From: JAJKIV01 sp036509075
GTDB taxonomy: Bacteria; Gemmatimonadota; Gemmatimonadetes; Gemmatimonadales; Gemmatimonadaceae
Direction: 5' to 3'
DNA: 64,000 nucleotides
Assembly: GCA_036509075.1 (NCBI GenBank)
Contig: DATCGG010000548.1
Location: 1 to 64,000, forward strand
The translations under genes were made by a program, and so were the position numbers. Below are positions 51,244 through 59,269 of this stretch, in pieces; the stretch's first letter is position 1, and each line of letters begins with the position of its first letter. The notes beneath the pieces were generated by a model, which saw nothing but the letters and a program-made list of their open reading frames with translations, ran no database searches and was not told the origin of the DNA.

Positions 51244-53022
51244 ATGCCCGAGCTAGAAACCACCACCCCTTCCACCGGCAACGTGCTCACAGCGCGAGAA
51301 AAGCGCGACCTCCAGAAGTCGCAGCTGCGGCCGCTTGCCAACCGCCGTCCCGAGCTCTACGAGGAAGACGAGTACTCCTCCGAGGAGTACGAGCAGATGA
51401 TGGACATGTACAATGGCACCCTCGCGTCGATCGAAGAGGGTGAAATTGTAAAGTCCCGCGTGCTCGAGATCCGCGAGAACATGGTCGTCCTGGACATCGG
51501 ATTCAAATCCGAAGGGACGATCCCGCTCGAGGAGTTCAAGGATCTTCCCGACATCAAGCCGGGTGACGAGGTCGAGGTACTGCTGGAGCACCTCGAGGAT
51601 CAGGAAGGGTCGGTCGTTCTCTCGAAGAAGAAGGCGGACTTCATGCGCGTGTGGGAGCGCATTCGCCTCGCTTACGAGAACGATCAGCCTGTCGAAGGCA
51701 CGCTCGTCAAGAAGATCAAGGGCGGTGTCGTCGTCGACCTCATGGGCGTCGACGCATTCCTCCCCGGCTCGCAGATCGCGCTGCGACGCGTGCCGAACAT
51801 CGACGAGCTGCTCGGCCAGAAGTACGAGTTCAAGATCATCAAGCTCAACAAGCGCCGCCGCAACATCGTGGTCTCGCGCCGCGTGATCCTCGAGACCGAG
51901 CGGGCCGGCAAGCGCGAGAAGCTGATGAAGGAGCTCCAGAAGGACCAGGTCCGAAAGGGCGTGGTCAAGAACATCACCGACTTCGGTGCGTTCATCGATC
52001 TCGGCGGTGTCGACGGTCTGCTCCACATCACCGATATGTCGTGGGGGCGTATCTCCCACCCGTCGGAGATGGTGCAGATCGGGCAGGAGCTCGAGGTCAA
52101 GGTGCTCGACATCGACTGGCAGCGCGAGCGCATTTCGCTCGGCCTCAAGCAGCTCCAGGCGTATCCGTGGAAGGACGTCGCGGCGAAGTACCCGGTGGGC
52201 ACGCGTGTCACCGGCAAGGTCGTCTCGATCACGAACTACGGCGCGTTCATCGAGCTCGAGCCGGGCATCGAAGGCCTCGTGCACATCAGCGAGATGAGCT
52301 GGACGCGCAACGTTCGTCACCCGTCGAAGCTCGTGAGCATCGGCGAGACGATCGAAGCGGTCGTGCTCAAGGTGGATCCGAACGAGGAGAAGATCTCGCT
52401 CGGCATGAAGCAGACGGAGCAGGATCCGTGGATGGTGCTCCCGCTCAAGTACCCGGTGGGCACGCGCATCAACGGCAAGGTCCGCAACCTCACGAGCTTC
52501 GGCGCGTTCGTCGAGATCGAGCCGGGGATCGATGGCCTCATTCACATCTCCGACATGAGCTGGACGAAACGCGTTCAGCACCCGTCGGAAGTCGTGAAGA
52601 AGGGCGACGCGGTGGACGTGGTGATCCTGAACATCGATTCGGACAACAAGCGGATCTCGCTCGGTCTCAAGCAGGCCGAGGAGGATCCCTGGCTCCGGAT
52701 CGGTGAGACGTACCCGGTTGGTACGGAGCTGCGCGGCAAGGTCGTGCGCCTGATGGACAAGGGCGTGGTCGTCGATGTCGGCAACGACATCGAGGGCTTC
52801 GTACCAGTGAGCCAGCTGTCGCCGATGCGCGCGGTCTCGAACCCCGCGGACATCGCGTACGAGGGAATGAACCTCGATATGCGCGTCCTCGAGGTGGATC
52901 CGATCCACCGTCGGATCGTGCTGACAGTGACGGACATTCCTGCCGATCAGCCGCCGCGTCCCGAGACGCCGCCGACGGTGCACACGGATGATTCGGACAT
53001 CGTTCCAACCGAGGTCGTGTAG
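51244..53022 (+). CDS. rpsA: 30S ribosomal protein S1
   Basis: 592-residue RNA-binding protein that brings mRNA to the 30S subunit. Six S1 domains are visible in order, with cores such as SRVLEIRENMVVLDIGF, GTLVKKIKGGVVVDLMG, GVVKNITDFGAFIDLGG, GKVVSITNYGAFIELEPG, GKVRNLTSFGAFVEIEPG and GKVVRLMDKGVVVDVGN. Domains 3-5 carry the HIT/S-D/E-MSW motif. The acidic C-terminal tail (about 570-592) is Pro/Asp-rich. ATG 51244 is used; a leader of about 125 bases precedes it. Confidence 0.95.
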   Translation: MPELETTTPSTGNVLTAREKRDLQKSQLRPLANRRPELYEEDEYSSEEYEQMMDMYNGTLASIEEGEIVKSRVLEIRENMVVLDIGFKSEGTIPLEEFKDLPDIKPGDEVEVLLEHLEDQEGSVVLSKKKADFMRVWERIRLAYENDQPVEGTLVKKIKGGVVVDLMGVDAFLPGSQIALRRVPNIDELLGQKYEFKIIKLNKRRRNIVVSRRVILETERAGKREKLMKELQKDQVRKGVVKNITDFGAFIDLGGVDGLLHITDMSWGRISHPSEMVQIGQELEVKVLDIDWQRERISLGLKQLQAYPWKDVAAKYPVGTRVTGKVVSITNYGAFIELEPGIEGLVHISEMSWTRNVRHPSKLVSIGETIEAVVLKVDPNEEKISLGMKQTEQDPWMVLPLKYPVGTRINGKVRNLTSFGAFVEIEPGIDGLIHISDMSWTKRVQHPSEVVKKGDAVDVVILNIDSDNKRISLGLKQAEEDPWLRIGETYPVGTELRGKVVRLMDKGVVVDVGNDIEGFVPVSQLSPMRAVSNPADIAYEGMNLDMRVLEVDPIHRRIVLTVTDIPADQPPRPETPPTVHTDDSDIVPTEVV

Positions 53023-53026
53023 CTTC

Positions 53027-53054
53027 GTTAGCTGGTAGTCGTTAGCTGGTAGTC
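53027..53054. repeat. Tandem 14-mer after rpsA
   Basis: GTTAGCTGGTAGTC occurs twice in direct tandem (53027-53040, 53041-53054) and a third partial copy follows. The 9-mer AGTCGTTAG inside it reappears inverted at 53123-53131, on the far side of the hairpin at 53060-53109. Confidence 0.85.
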
Positions 53055-53059
53055 GTTGG

Positions 53060-53109
53060 CAACAACCGAGGCGGCGGGACGCTCTCAAAGCGTGCCGCCG
53101 TTCTTGTTG
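53060..53109 (+). terminator. Terminator-like hairpin after rpsA
   Basis: Inner stem GGCGGC(GGG)ACGCT with AGCGTGCCGCC, 3-base bulge, loop CTCAA; outer arms CAACAA (53060-53065) and TTGTTG (53104-53109) also pair. The following sequence is only weakly T-rich. Confidence 0.55.
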
Positions 53110-53153
53110 GATGGACTCCCGGCTAACGACTCACGACTGCGGGTTGGCACGGT

Positions 53154-53159
53154 TACTTT
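53154..53159 (+). promoter_or_regulatory. -10 box TACTTT of the carboxylase operon
   Basis: TACTTT fits TAnnTT and ends 9 bases before ATG 53169. No good -35 is seen. Confidence 0.35.
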
Positions 53160-53168
53160 CCCCGACCT

Positions 53169-54719
53169 ATGACGATGAAAGACAAGCTCACCCTGCTCGA
53201 GCAGCGACGTACCGAGTCCGAGCAGGGCGGTGGCAGTGCGCGCATCAAGGCGCAGCACGACAAGGGAAAGCTCTCTGCGCGCGAACGGCTCGACGTACTG
53301 CTCGACGAGGGCAGCTTCGTCGAGTTCGATCGCTTCGTGACGCATCGCTCGACCGATTTCGGGCTGGAAAGACTGAAGACGTACGGCGACGGCGTCGTGA
53401 CCGGGTACGGACGAATCGACGGCTGTTTGGTTTATGTGTTCTCGCAGGACTTCACGGTGTTTGGCGGGTCGCTTTCCGAGGCCTTCGCCGAGAAGATCTG
53501 CAAGGTGATGGACCTCGCGCTGCGTAACGGAGCGCCAGTCATCGGGCTCAACGACTCCGGCGGCGCGCGCATTCAGGAGGGTGTCGTATCGCTCGGCGGG
53601 TACGCCGACATCTTCCTCCGAAACACGCTCGCGTCCGGCGTGATCCCGCAGATTTCGGCGATCCTCGGCCCGTGCGCTGGCGGCGCGGTGTACTCGCCGG
53701 CCATCACTGACTTCACGTACATGGTGCGCGGCACGTCGTACATGTTCGTGACGGGGCCTAACGTGGTGAAGACGGTCACGCACGAAGATGTAACGATGGA
53801 GCAGCTTGGCGGCGCTGACACGCACGCGGGGACCTCCGGCGTCGCGCACTTCGCGCACGATTCCGAGCTCGCGTGCCTTCAGGCGATCCGCGATCTATTC
53901 CGCTTCGTGCCGTCGAACAACCTGGGCGATCCGCCGCGCGGCAGTGGTCGCGACCCGCGCGACCGTCGCGATCAGTCGCTGCTCGATGTCGTGCCTGACA
54001 ACGCGAACAAGCCGTACGACATGCACGAGGTCATCACGCGTGTCGTGGACGACGGTGAGTTCTACGAAGTCCACGCCGCCTACGCCGGGAACATCCTCTG
54101 TGGGTTCGCGCATCTCGGCGGCTACAGCGTCGGCATTGTCGCAAACCAGCCTGCGGTGCTGGCGGGCGTGCTCGACATCAACGCCTCCGTGAAGGCCGCG
54201 CGATTCGTCCGGTTCTGCGACGCGTTCAACATCCCGCTCGTGACGTTCGAGGACGTCCCTGGCTTCCTGCCAGGCGTTATGCAGGAACACAACGGCATCA
54301 TTCGGCATGGGGCGAAGCTGCTGTACGCGTATTGCGAAGCGACCGTGCCGAAGCTCACGGTCATCACGCGCAAGGCGTATGGCGGCGCCTATGACGTCAT
54401 GAGCTCGAAGCACATTCGCGGCGACTACAACATCGCGTGGCCAACCGCGGAGATCGCCGTGATGGGGCCGAAAGGCGCCGTCGAGATCCTGTTTCGCCGC
54501 GAGATCGCGGAGAGCGACGACCCCGTGGCCGCCACTGATGGGAAAGTTCGCGAGTACACGGACAAGTTCGCGAACCCGTACGTGGCTGCCAGCCGCGGCT
54601 ACGTCGATGACATCATCGACCCGCGCGACACACGGCCGCGACTCATCGACGCCTTGTCGACGCTCGAGCGCAAGCGTGACAGGAATCCGCCGAAGAAGCA
54701 TGGAAACATCCCGCTTTAG
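53169..54719 (+). CDS. Acyl-CoA carboxylase carboxyltransferase (beta) subunit
   Basis: 516-residue carboxyltransferase of the propionyl/acetyl-CoA carboxylase type, transferring CO2 from biotin to an acyl-CoA. Crotonase-fold halves show ARERLDVLLDEGSFVEFD, GLNDSGGARIQEGVVSLGGY, GPCAGGAVYSPAITDF, and in the second half FVRFCDAFNIPLVTFEDVPGF (split here), GAKLLYAYCEATVPKLTVI and AYGGAYDVMSSKHIRGD. The Asp deciding acyl preference cannot be read safely, so acetyl- or propionyl-CoA are both possible. Biotin carboxylase and biotin carrier genes follow. Confidence 0.92.
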   Translation: MTMKDKLTLLEQRRTESEQGGGSARIKAQHDKGKLSARERLDVLLDEGSFVEFDRFVTHRSTDFGLERLKTYGDGVVTGYGRIDGCLVYVFSQDFTVFGGSLSEAFAEKICKVMDLALRNGAPVIGLNDSGGARIQEGVVSLGGYADIFLRNTLASGVIPQISAILGPCAGGAVYSPAITDFTYMVRGTSYMFVTGPNVVKTVTHEDVTMEQLGGADTHAGTSGVAHFAHDSELACLQAIRDLFRFVPSNNLGDPPRGSGRDPRDRRDQSLLDVVPDNANKPYDMHEVITRVVDDGEFYEVHAAYAGNILCGFAHLGGYSVGIVANQPAVLAGVLDINASVKAARFVRFCDAFNIPLVTFEDVPGFLPGVMQEHNGIIRHGAKLLYAYCEATVPKLTVITRKAYGGAYDVMSSKHIRGDYNIAWPTAEIAVMGPKGAVEILFRREIAESDDPVAATDGKVREYTDKFANPYVAASRGYVDDIIDPRDTRPRLIDALSTLERKRDRNPPKKHGNIPL

Positions 54720-54725
54720 CAGCCA

Positions 54726-54800
54726 GGGAACCGGGAACTGGGAACAGGGAACAGAGGCTCCTCGGAGGTATGGTTCCCGGTTCCCGGGTCCCCATTCCCG
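54726..54800. repeat. Inverted heptamer arrays between the two carboxylase genes
   Basis: GGGAACC, GGGAACT, GGGAACA, GGGAACA on the left; GGTTCCC, GGTTCCC, GGGTCCCC and ATTCCCG on the right. Bases 54726-54738 are the exact reverse complement of 54773-54785, so a 13-bp stem can form. The right array ends 15 bases before the accC start. Confidence 0.85.
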
Positions 54801-54814
54801 CCCGGCCGGCACCG

Positions 54815-56368
54815 ATGTTCTCTAAGGTTCTGATAGCCAACCGGGGGGAAATCGCTCTCCGCGTCATCCGCGCCTGTCGCGAGCTCGGGGTCCGGTCGGT
54901 CGCCGTGTACAGCGACGCCGACGCGTCCGCGCCGCATGTTCGTGAAGCAGACGAGGCCGTGAACGTGGGGCCGGCGCCGTCCGCCGAGAGCTATCTGCGC
55001 GGCGACCGCATCGTCGATGCGGCCAAGCGTGTGGAGGCTGAGGCGATCCACCCCGGGTACGGATTTCTGTCGGAGCGTGAGTGGTTTGCGCGCCTCGTTA
55101 GGGACGAGGGTCTGGTGTTCATCGGACCTCCTCCGGAGGCAATCGCGGCCATGGGGAGCAAGACGGCCGCCCGTCAGCTGGCCATCGGTGCCGGCGTCCC
55201 CGTCGTGCCGGGCACGACATCGGCCGTCCAGGATGCGGGCGAAGCAGAGCGTATCGCGCAGGAATTCGGCTATCCGGTGCTGCTCAAGGCGGCTGCCGGC
55301 GGAGGCGGGAAGGGCATGCGCGTCGTTCGCGAGCGCCGCGAGCTCGCCTCGGCGCTCGACGCCGCCCGGCGCGAGGCGAAGAACGCGTTCGGCGACGACG
55401 CCGTCTACGTCGAGAAGTACATCGTCGGGCCGCGCCACGTCGAGATCCAGATCCTCGGCGACCAGCACGGCACCATGTTGTCGTTAGGCGAGCGGGAGTG
55501 CTCGGTCCAGCGCCGGCACCAGAAGATGATCGAGGAGGCGCCGAGCGTTGCCGTGTCGGCCGCGCTGCGGCGGGAAATGGGGGAGACGGCCGTTCGCGCG
55601 GCCCGAGCGGCGGGATACGTGAACGCCGGAACGTGCGAGTTCCTGCTCGACACGGACGGTCGATTCTACTTCCTCGAGATGAACACTCGGCTCCAGGTGG
55701 AGCATCCGGTGACCGAGCTCGTCACCGGCATCGACCTCGTGCAATGGCAGCTCCGGGTTGCTGCCGGCGAACGACTCCCGTTCGTGCAGGAGGACATCGC
55801 GCCGCGGGGGTGGGCCATCGAATGCCGCATAACGAGTGAAGATCCCGGGAATGGGTTTTTGCCGTCCACGGGACGCATCGAGTATCTGCACGTGCCCAGC
55901 GGACCCGGCGTGCGCTGGGATGGCGGAATCGAGATCGGCAGTGAGGTTGGGCTGCACTACGATCCGATGCTGGCCAAGCTCATCGTGTGGGCACCGGACC
56001 GTGCCAGGGCGGTTGAGCGCATGCATCGGGCGTTGCTCGAGCTGACCGTGCACGGCGTCGAGACATCGCGGGATTTTCACCTTCGTGTGATGGAGGACGA
56101 CGAGTTCCGCCGCGGAGCCATTGAGATCCAGTGGCTGGAGCGCCGGTTGCCCATGCTGGTCACGACGACTCCGCCGGAGGACGGCGTGCTCGCCGCGGCC
56201 GTCGCCGCTGCGCTGCTCGCACACCGGGATCGAATGGGCAGGGTCAGCACCGGGAGGGCCGATCGATCCGCGGCCGGAAACGGCAGTACGACCGCAGCCG
56301 CGGATTCTTCCCCCACTGACGCATGGAAGCAGACCGCTCGGCGTGAAGCGATCGGCGAACGATGGTAG
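54815..56368 (+). CDS. accC: Biotin carboxylase subunit
   Basis: ATP-grasp enzyme that carboxylates biotin. From ATG 54815, 517 residues: FSKVLIANRGEIALRVIRA, YGFLSEREWFARL, LLKAAAGGGGKGMRVVRE (ATP Gly-rich loop), the Glu/Cys site ECSVQRRHQKMIEEAPS, FLEMNTRLQVEHPVTE, and a C-terminal biotin carboxylase domain. About 60 residues beyond the usual 450 form a low-complexity Ser/Thr/Ala tail. Earlier in-frame starts lie in the repeat array and are rejected. It overlaps the methyltransferase gene by 7 bp. Confidence 0.93.
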   Translation: MFSKVLIANRGEIALRVIRACRELGVRSVAVYSDADASAPHVREADEAVNVGPAPSAESYLRGDRIVDAAKRVEAEAIHPGYGFLSEREWFARLVRDEGLVFIGPPPEAIAAMGSKTAARQLAIGAGVPVVPGTTSAVQDAGEAERIAQEFGYPVLLKAAAGGGGKGMRVVRERRELASALDAARREAKNAFGDDAVYVEKYIVGPRHVEIQILGDQHGTMLSLGERECSVQRRHQKMIEEAPSVAVSAALRREMGETAVRAARAAGYVNAGTCEFLLDTDGRFYFLEMNTRLQVEHPVTELVTGIDLVQWQLRVAAGERLPFVQEDIAPRGWAIECRITSEDPGNGFLPSTGRIEYLHVPSGPGVRWDGGIEIGSEVGLHYDPMLAKLIVWAPDRARAVERMHRALLELTVHGVETSRDFHLRVMEDDEFRRGAIEIQWLERRLPMLVTTTPPEDGVLAAAVAAALLAHRDRMGRVSTGRADRSAAGNGSTTAAADSSPTDAWKQTARREAIGERW

Positions 56369-57621
56369 CGCCAACACACGCGCGTCTCCGTGTGGATTCG
56401 ATCGCTGCCGGCGGCGATGGCGTCGCGCGACACGACGGCATGGCGGTGTTCGTGCCTCGCACCGCGCCGGGCGATCTCGTCGACGTCACCCTGGAGTTCC
56501 ACGGCCGATTCGCTCGAGGATCGGTGGTATCCATGGTCGAATCGTCATCGAGCCGCATCGCCCCGTCGTGCCACCACTACACGCGCGATCGATGCGGTGG
56601 GTGTCAGCTGCAGCACATGACGTACGAGAGCCAGCTCCGCGCCAAGAGCACGATCGTGCGGGACGCGATTCAGCGCATTGGCAAGCGCGAGGCACCGTCG
56701 GTGACAGTCGTGCCCAGTCCGGCCCCGTGGAGATATCGGACGAAGCTGACGCTGGCGCTGCGATGGTCCGGCGAGGGCTGGATCGCGGGCCTGCATCGCT
56801 TTGACGATCCCAACGCGGTCTTTCAGCTCGAGCAATGTCCGATCACCGACGAACGCGTCGTGCACATCTGGCGCGGTATCGTCGCGGCCTCGTCGTCGCT
56901 TCCGCGATCGCGGCGCCTGCGCGGCGCCGTTAGGCTGACACGTGACGGCGCGTCCTTCCTGCTCGAGGGTGGGACACAGTGGCCTCGAGCGCGTGAGCTG
57001 GCCGACCGCGTTCCCGAGCTCACCACCGTGTGGTGGGAGCCACAGGGCGGCCGGCGTCGTCTGATGATGGATCGGCGCGACACGCCCGAGGGCGCGCCTG
57101 CCGAGACGAAAACACCCGATGCGTCGTTCGCGCAGGTCAACACGGCCGCGGCAGAGCTGCTTCACGCGCACGTGATCGCGGTCGCGATGGCACACGCGCC
57201 TGTCACCCTGATTGACGCGTATGCCGGCGCGGGCGCGACGGCCATCGCGCTCGCGGAGCACGGCGTGCGCGTCACCGCGATCGAGCTCGACCCGGCCGCT
57301 GCACGGTGGGTCGCTGCGCACCTCCCGTCCGGTTCCACATCACTGGTGGCGCGCGTCGAGGACGCACTCGATGAAGCACTGCCCGCGGACGTGGTGATCG
57401 TGAATCCTCCCCGGGCCGGCGTGGATGAGCGCGTAGCCAGTTCACTGCAGGCCGCGACCGCTCCGCGCGCGATCGTGTACGTGAGCTGCAACCCGGCGAC
57501 GCTCGCGCGTGATGTGCTGCGCATGCCACGCTACCGCGTCGCGTCGCTCACGTCGTTCGACATGTTCCCCCAGACAGCGCACGTGGAAACCGTGTGCGAG
57601 CTCGTTCCGGAGGTCGTGTGA
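56362..57621 (+). CDS. rlmD: 23S rRNA (uracil-5-)-methyltransferase, RumA/RlmD family
   Basis: 419-residue SAM-dependent m5U methyltransferase. Order of parts: TRAM domain (RLRVDSIAAGGDGVARHDGMAVFV), Fe-S cluster cysteines in CHHYTRDRCGGCQLQH with a later Cys in EQCPITD, a central RNA-binding part, then the catalytic domain with DAYAGAGATAIAL, VIVNPPRAG and VSCNPATLARD holding the nucleophilic Cys. RlmD, RlmC and related enzymes cannot be separated by eye. It is oddly placed between accC and the biotin carrier gene, overlapping each by 4-7 bp. Confidence 0.88.
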   Translation: MVAPTHARLRVDSIAAGGDGVARHDGMAVFVPRTAPGDLVDVTLEFHGRFARGSVVSMVESSSSRIAPSCHHYTRDRCGGCQLQHMTYESQLRAKSTIVRDAIQRIGKREAPSVTVVPSPAPWRYRTKLTLALRWSGEGWIAGLHRFDDPNAVFQLEQCPITDERVVHIWRGIVAASSSLPRSRRLRGAVRLTRDGASFLLEGGTQWPRARELADRVPELTTVWWEPQGGRRRLMMDRRDTPEGAPAETKTPDASFAQVNTAAAELLHAHVIAVAMAHAPVTLIDAYAGAGATAIALAEHGVRVTAIELDPAAARWVAAHLPSGSTSLVARVEDALDEALPADVVIVNPPRAGVDERVASSLQAATAPRAIVYVSCNPATLARDVLRMPRYRVASLTSFDMFPQTAHVETVCELVPEVV

Positions 57622-58118
57622 AATACGTCGTCGACGTGGGTGGACGGAGCGTTGATGTCGAGGTCGATGGGGATCAGATAACGGTCGACGGAACGGTTCT
57701 GCCAGCCAGCCTGTCCGAGCTGACCGGGACGCCTGTGGCGCTCCTGTCGCTCGGCACCAGCGTCCATCGCGTTGTGGTAGCACGGGACTCCTCGAGAGGG
57801 CGTTATGTGCTGTCCCTCGATGGGCGTCGCTACGACGTCGAGGCGCTGGACGAGCGAACGCGGGCGATTCGACAATTGTCGAGCAGCGCAAGCGGACCGA
57901 AAGGGCCGGCACCACTCGTCGCCCCGATGCCCGGGCTCATCGTGCGCGTGTCCGTGGAGGTCGGCGCCACCGTTCAACCGGGTCAGGGCCTGGTCGTGAT
58001 GGAAGCGATGAAAATGGAGAACGAGCTTCGGTCCGCGTCTGCGGGCACAGTGAAGGCGATTCGCGCGGAGCCGGGGACGGCGGTGGAGCGTGGAGCGGTC
58101 CTGGTCGAGCTCGAATGA
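57618..58118 (+). CDS. Biotin carboxyl carrier protein
   Basis: 166-residue carrier for the carboxylase. The C-terminal about 75 residues form a biotinyl domain, APMPGLIVRVSVEVGATVQPG, with the biotinylation site EAMKMEN near residue 135; the N-terminal half (KYVVDVGGRSVDVEVDG, VVARDSSRGRYVLSLDGRRYDVEA) is a small beta domain seen in PCC/MCC-type carriers. GTG 57618 overlaps the RumA stop. It completes the acyl-CoA carboxylase set; the final carrier subunit is separate rather than fused to biotin carboxylase. Confidence 0.9.
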   Translation: MKYVVDVGGRSVDVEVDGDQITVDGTVLPASLSELTGTPVALLSLGTSVHRVVVARDSSRGRYVLSLDGRRYDVEALDERTRAIRQLSSSASGPKGPAPLVAPMPGLIVRVSVEVGATVQPGQGLVVMEAMKMENELRSASAGTVKAIRAEPGTAVERGAVLVELE

Positions 58119-58136
58119 GCTGTCGGAGCGCTTCCG

Positions 58137-58165
58137 TTGACAACACGTAAATGCTTGTCTAGCTT
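58137..58165 (+). promoter_or_regulatory. Promoter of rplM-rpsI
   Basis: -35 TTGACA (58137-58142), exactly 17-bp spacer, -10 TAGCTT (58160-58165). The best consensus match in the window; start near 58172 gives a leader of about 84 bases. Confidence 0.85.
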
Positions 58166-58171
58166 ACGTGT
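58143..58171. promoter_or_regulatory. Palindrome overlapping the rplM promoter
   Basis: ACACGTAA (58143-58150) and TTACGTGT (58164-58171) are exact inverted repeats 13 bases apart. They span the promoter spacer and overlap the -10, as a repressor operator would. The regulator is unknown. Confidence 0.6.
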
Positions 58172-58255
58172 CTGCCAATTTTAGGGTAGCAGTTGCAGTC
58201 CGCCGCCCGCGTTGATGCCAAGCGCGCGGCCTCTTCACGTTCGGAATCAAACCTC

Positions 58256-58711
58256 ATGAGCACCTATACCGCGACGCCAAAGGACATCAAGCATCGGTGG
58301 TACATCGTCGATGCAGACGGGATGGTCCTCGGTCGTCTCGCCGCTGAAATCGTGCGCGTTCTGCGCGGCAAGCACAAGCCGATGTACACGCCGCACATGG
58401 ACACCGGCGATAACGTCATCGTCATCAACGCCGCCAAGGTGAAGCTCACCGGGCGCAAGCTCGAGCAGAAGCGCTACTTCTCGCACACCGGCTACATGGG
58501 CCACGAGCGCTTCACACCCGCGGCGTCCATGCGCGCGAAGCATCCCGAGCGCATGATCGAGAAGGCGGTGTACGGCATGCTGCCCAAGAGCGCCCTGGGT
58601 CGGCAGACACTCCGCCGCAAGCTTCGCGTGTATGCCACGGCCAATCACCCGCACGTCGCGCAGCAGCCCGCCGTGCTGAAGCTCAACGCCCGCACCAACG
58701 AGACGAAGTAA
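58256..58711 (+). CDS. rplM: 50S ribosomal protein L13
   Basis: 151-residue early-assembly protein of the 50S subunit. Signatures are HRWYIVDADGMVLGRLAAEIV, LRGKHKPMYTPHMDTGDNVI (19-20 residues), VKLTGRKLEQKRYFSHTGY and YGMLPKSALGRQTLRRKL. ATG 58256 gives the family N-terminus; the frame is open upstream to 58193 without conservation. Its stop shares bases with the rpsI start (TAATG). Confidence 0.95.
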   Translation: MSTYTATPKDIKHRWYIVDADGMVLGRLAAEIVRVLRGKHKPMYTPHMDTGDNVIVINAAKVKLTGRKLEQKRYFSHTGYMGHERFTPAASMRAKHPERMIEKAVYGMLPKSALGRQTLRRKLRVYATANHPHVAQQPAVLKLNARTNETK

Positions 58712-59106
58712 TGGCTGACAGCTCGACGACGCACGCCGTCGGCCGCCGCAAAGAAGCGGTGTGCCGCGTCTACATTCGCCCTGGTTCCGGCAAGTGGGAT
58801 GTGAACGGTCGCACGTTAGGCGACTACTTCCCGCGCGCCGCGCTCGTGTCGGCCATCCAGCAGCCGTTCACGGCCACGGACACCCTTGGCCGGTTCGATG
58901 TTCGCGCGAACGTCGATGGAGGTGGGCAGACGGGACAGGCGGGCGCGCTGCGCCTCGCGGTCGCCCGTGCGCTCGTCGCCCTCGATGAGACACATCGCCG
59001 CAAGCTTCGCGATCTTGGTCTCTTGACGCGAGATGCTCGCGCGGTCGAGCGCAAAAAGCCCGGCCGCCCAAAGGCTCGCAAGCGATTCCAGTTCTCGAAG
59101 CGCTAA
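58711..59106 (+). CDS. rpsI: 30S ribosomal protein S9
   Basis: 131-residue small-subunit protein whose C-terminal tail reaches the P-site tRNA. It shows AVGRRKEAVCRVYIRPGSG, VDGGGQTGQAGALRLAVARAL, LLTRDARAVERKKPGRPKAR and the universal C-terminal RFQFSKR. ATG 58711 overlaps the rplM stop. The stop codon TAA sits in the loop of a perfect 10-bp hairpin (59094-59117). Confidence 0.96.
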   Translation: MADSSTTHAVGRRKEAVCRVYIRPGSGKWDVNGRTLGDYFPRAALVSAIQQPFTATDTLGRFDVRANVDGGGQTGQAGALRLAVARALVALDETHRRKLRDLGLLTRDARAVERKKPGRPKARKRFQFSKR

Positions 59107-59117
59107 AGCGCTTCGAG
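59094..59117. terminator. Hairpin with the rpsI stop codon in its loop
   Basis: CTCGAAGCGC (59094-59103), loop TAAA, GCGCTTCGAG (59108-59117): perfect 10-bp stem with the TAA stop in the tetraloop. No T tract follows, so termination is doubtful. Confidence 0.6.
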
Positions 59118-59121
59118 GACA

Positions 59122-59162
59122 GCTATCAGCCATCGGCCATCAGACGGTCGAAAGCTGATAGC
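59122..59162. repeat. Heptamer-phased inverted repeat before rpsB
   Basis: GCTATCAGC (59122-59130) is inverted at 59154-59162; between them TATCAGC, CATCGGC and CATCAGA follow 7-bp phase. Same style as the other intergenic arrays, different unit. The rest of the gap to 59269 shows no clear promoter. Confidence 0.65.
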
Positions 59163-59269
59163 AGTTCACAACCAAACACGCTTCCCGAGTCACCGCGGGG
59201 TCTGGCCCTGCCAGTCGACGGCGACGCCGACGGAAGCGGACGACTAACCCAATCGAGGTCCCACAACCA

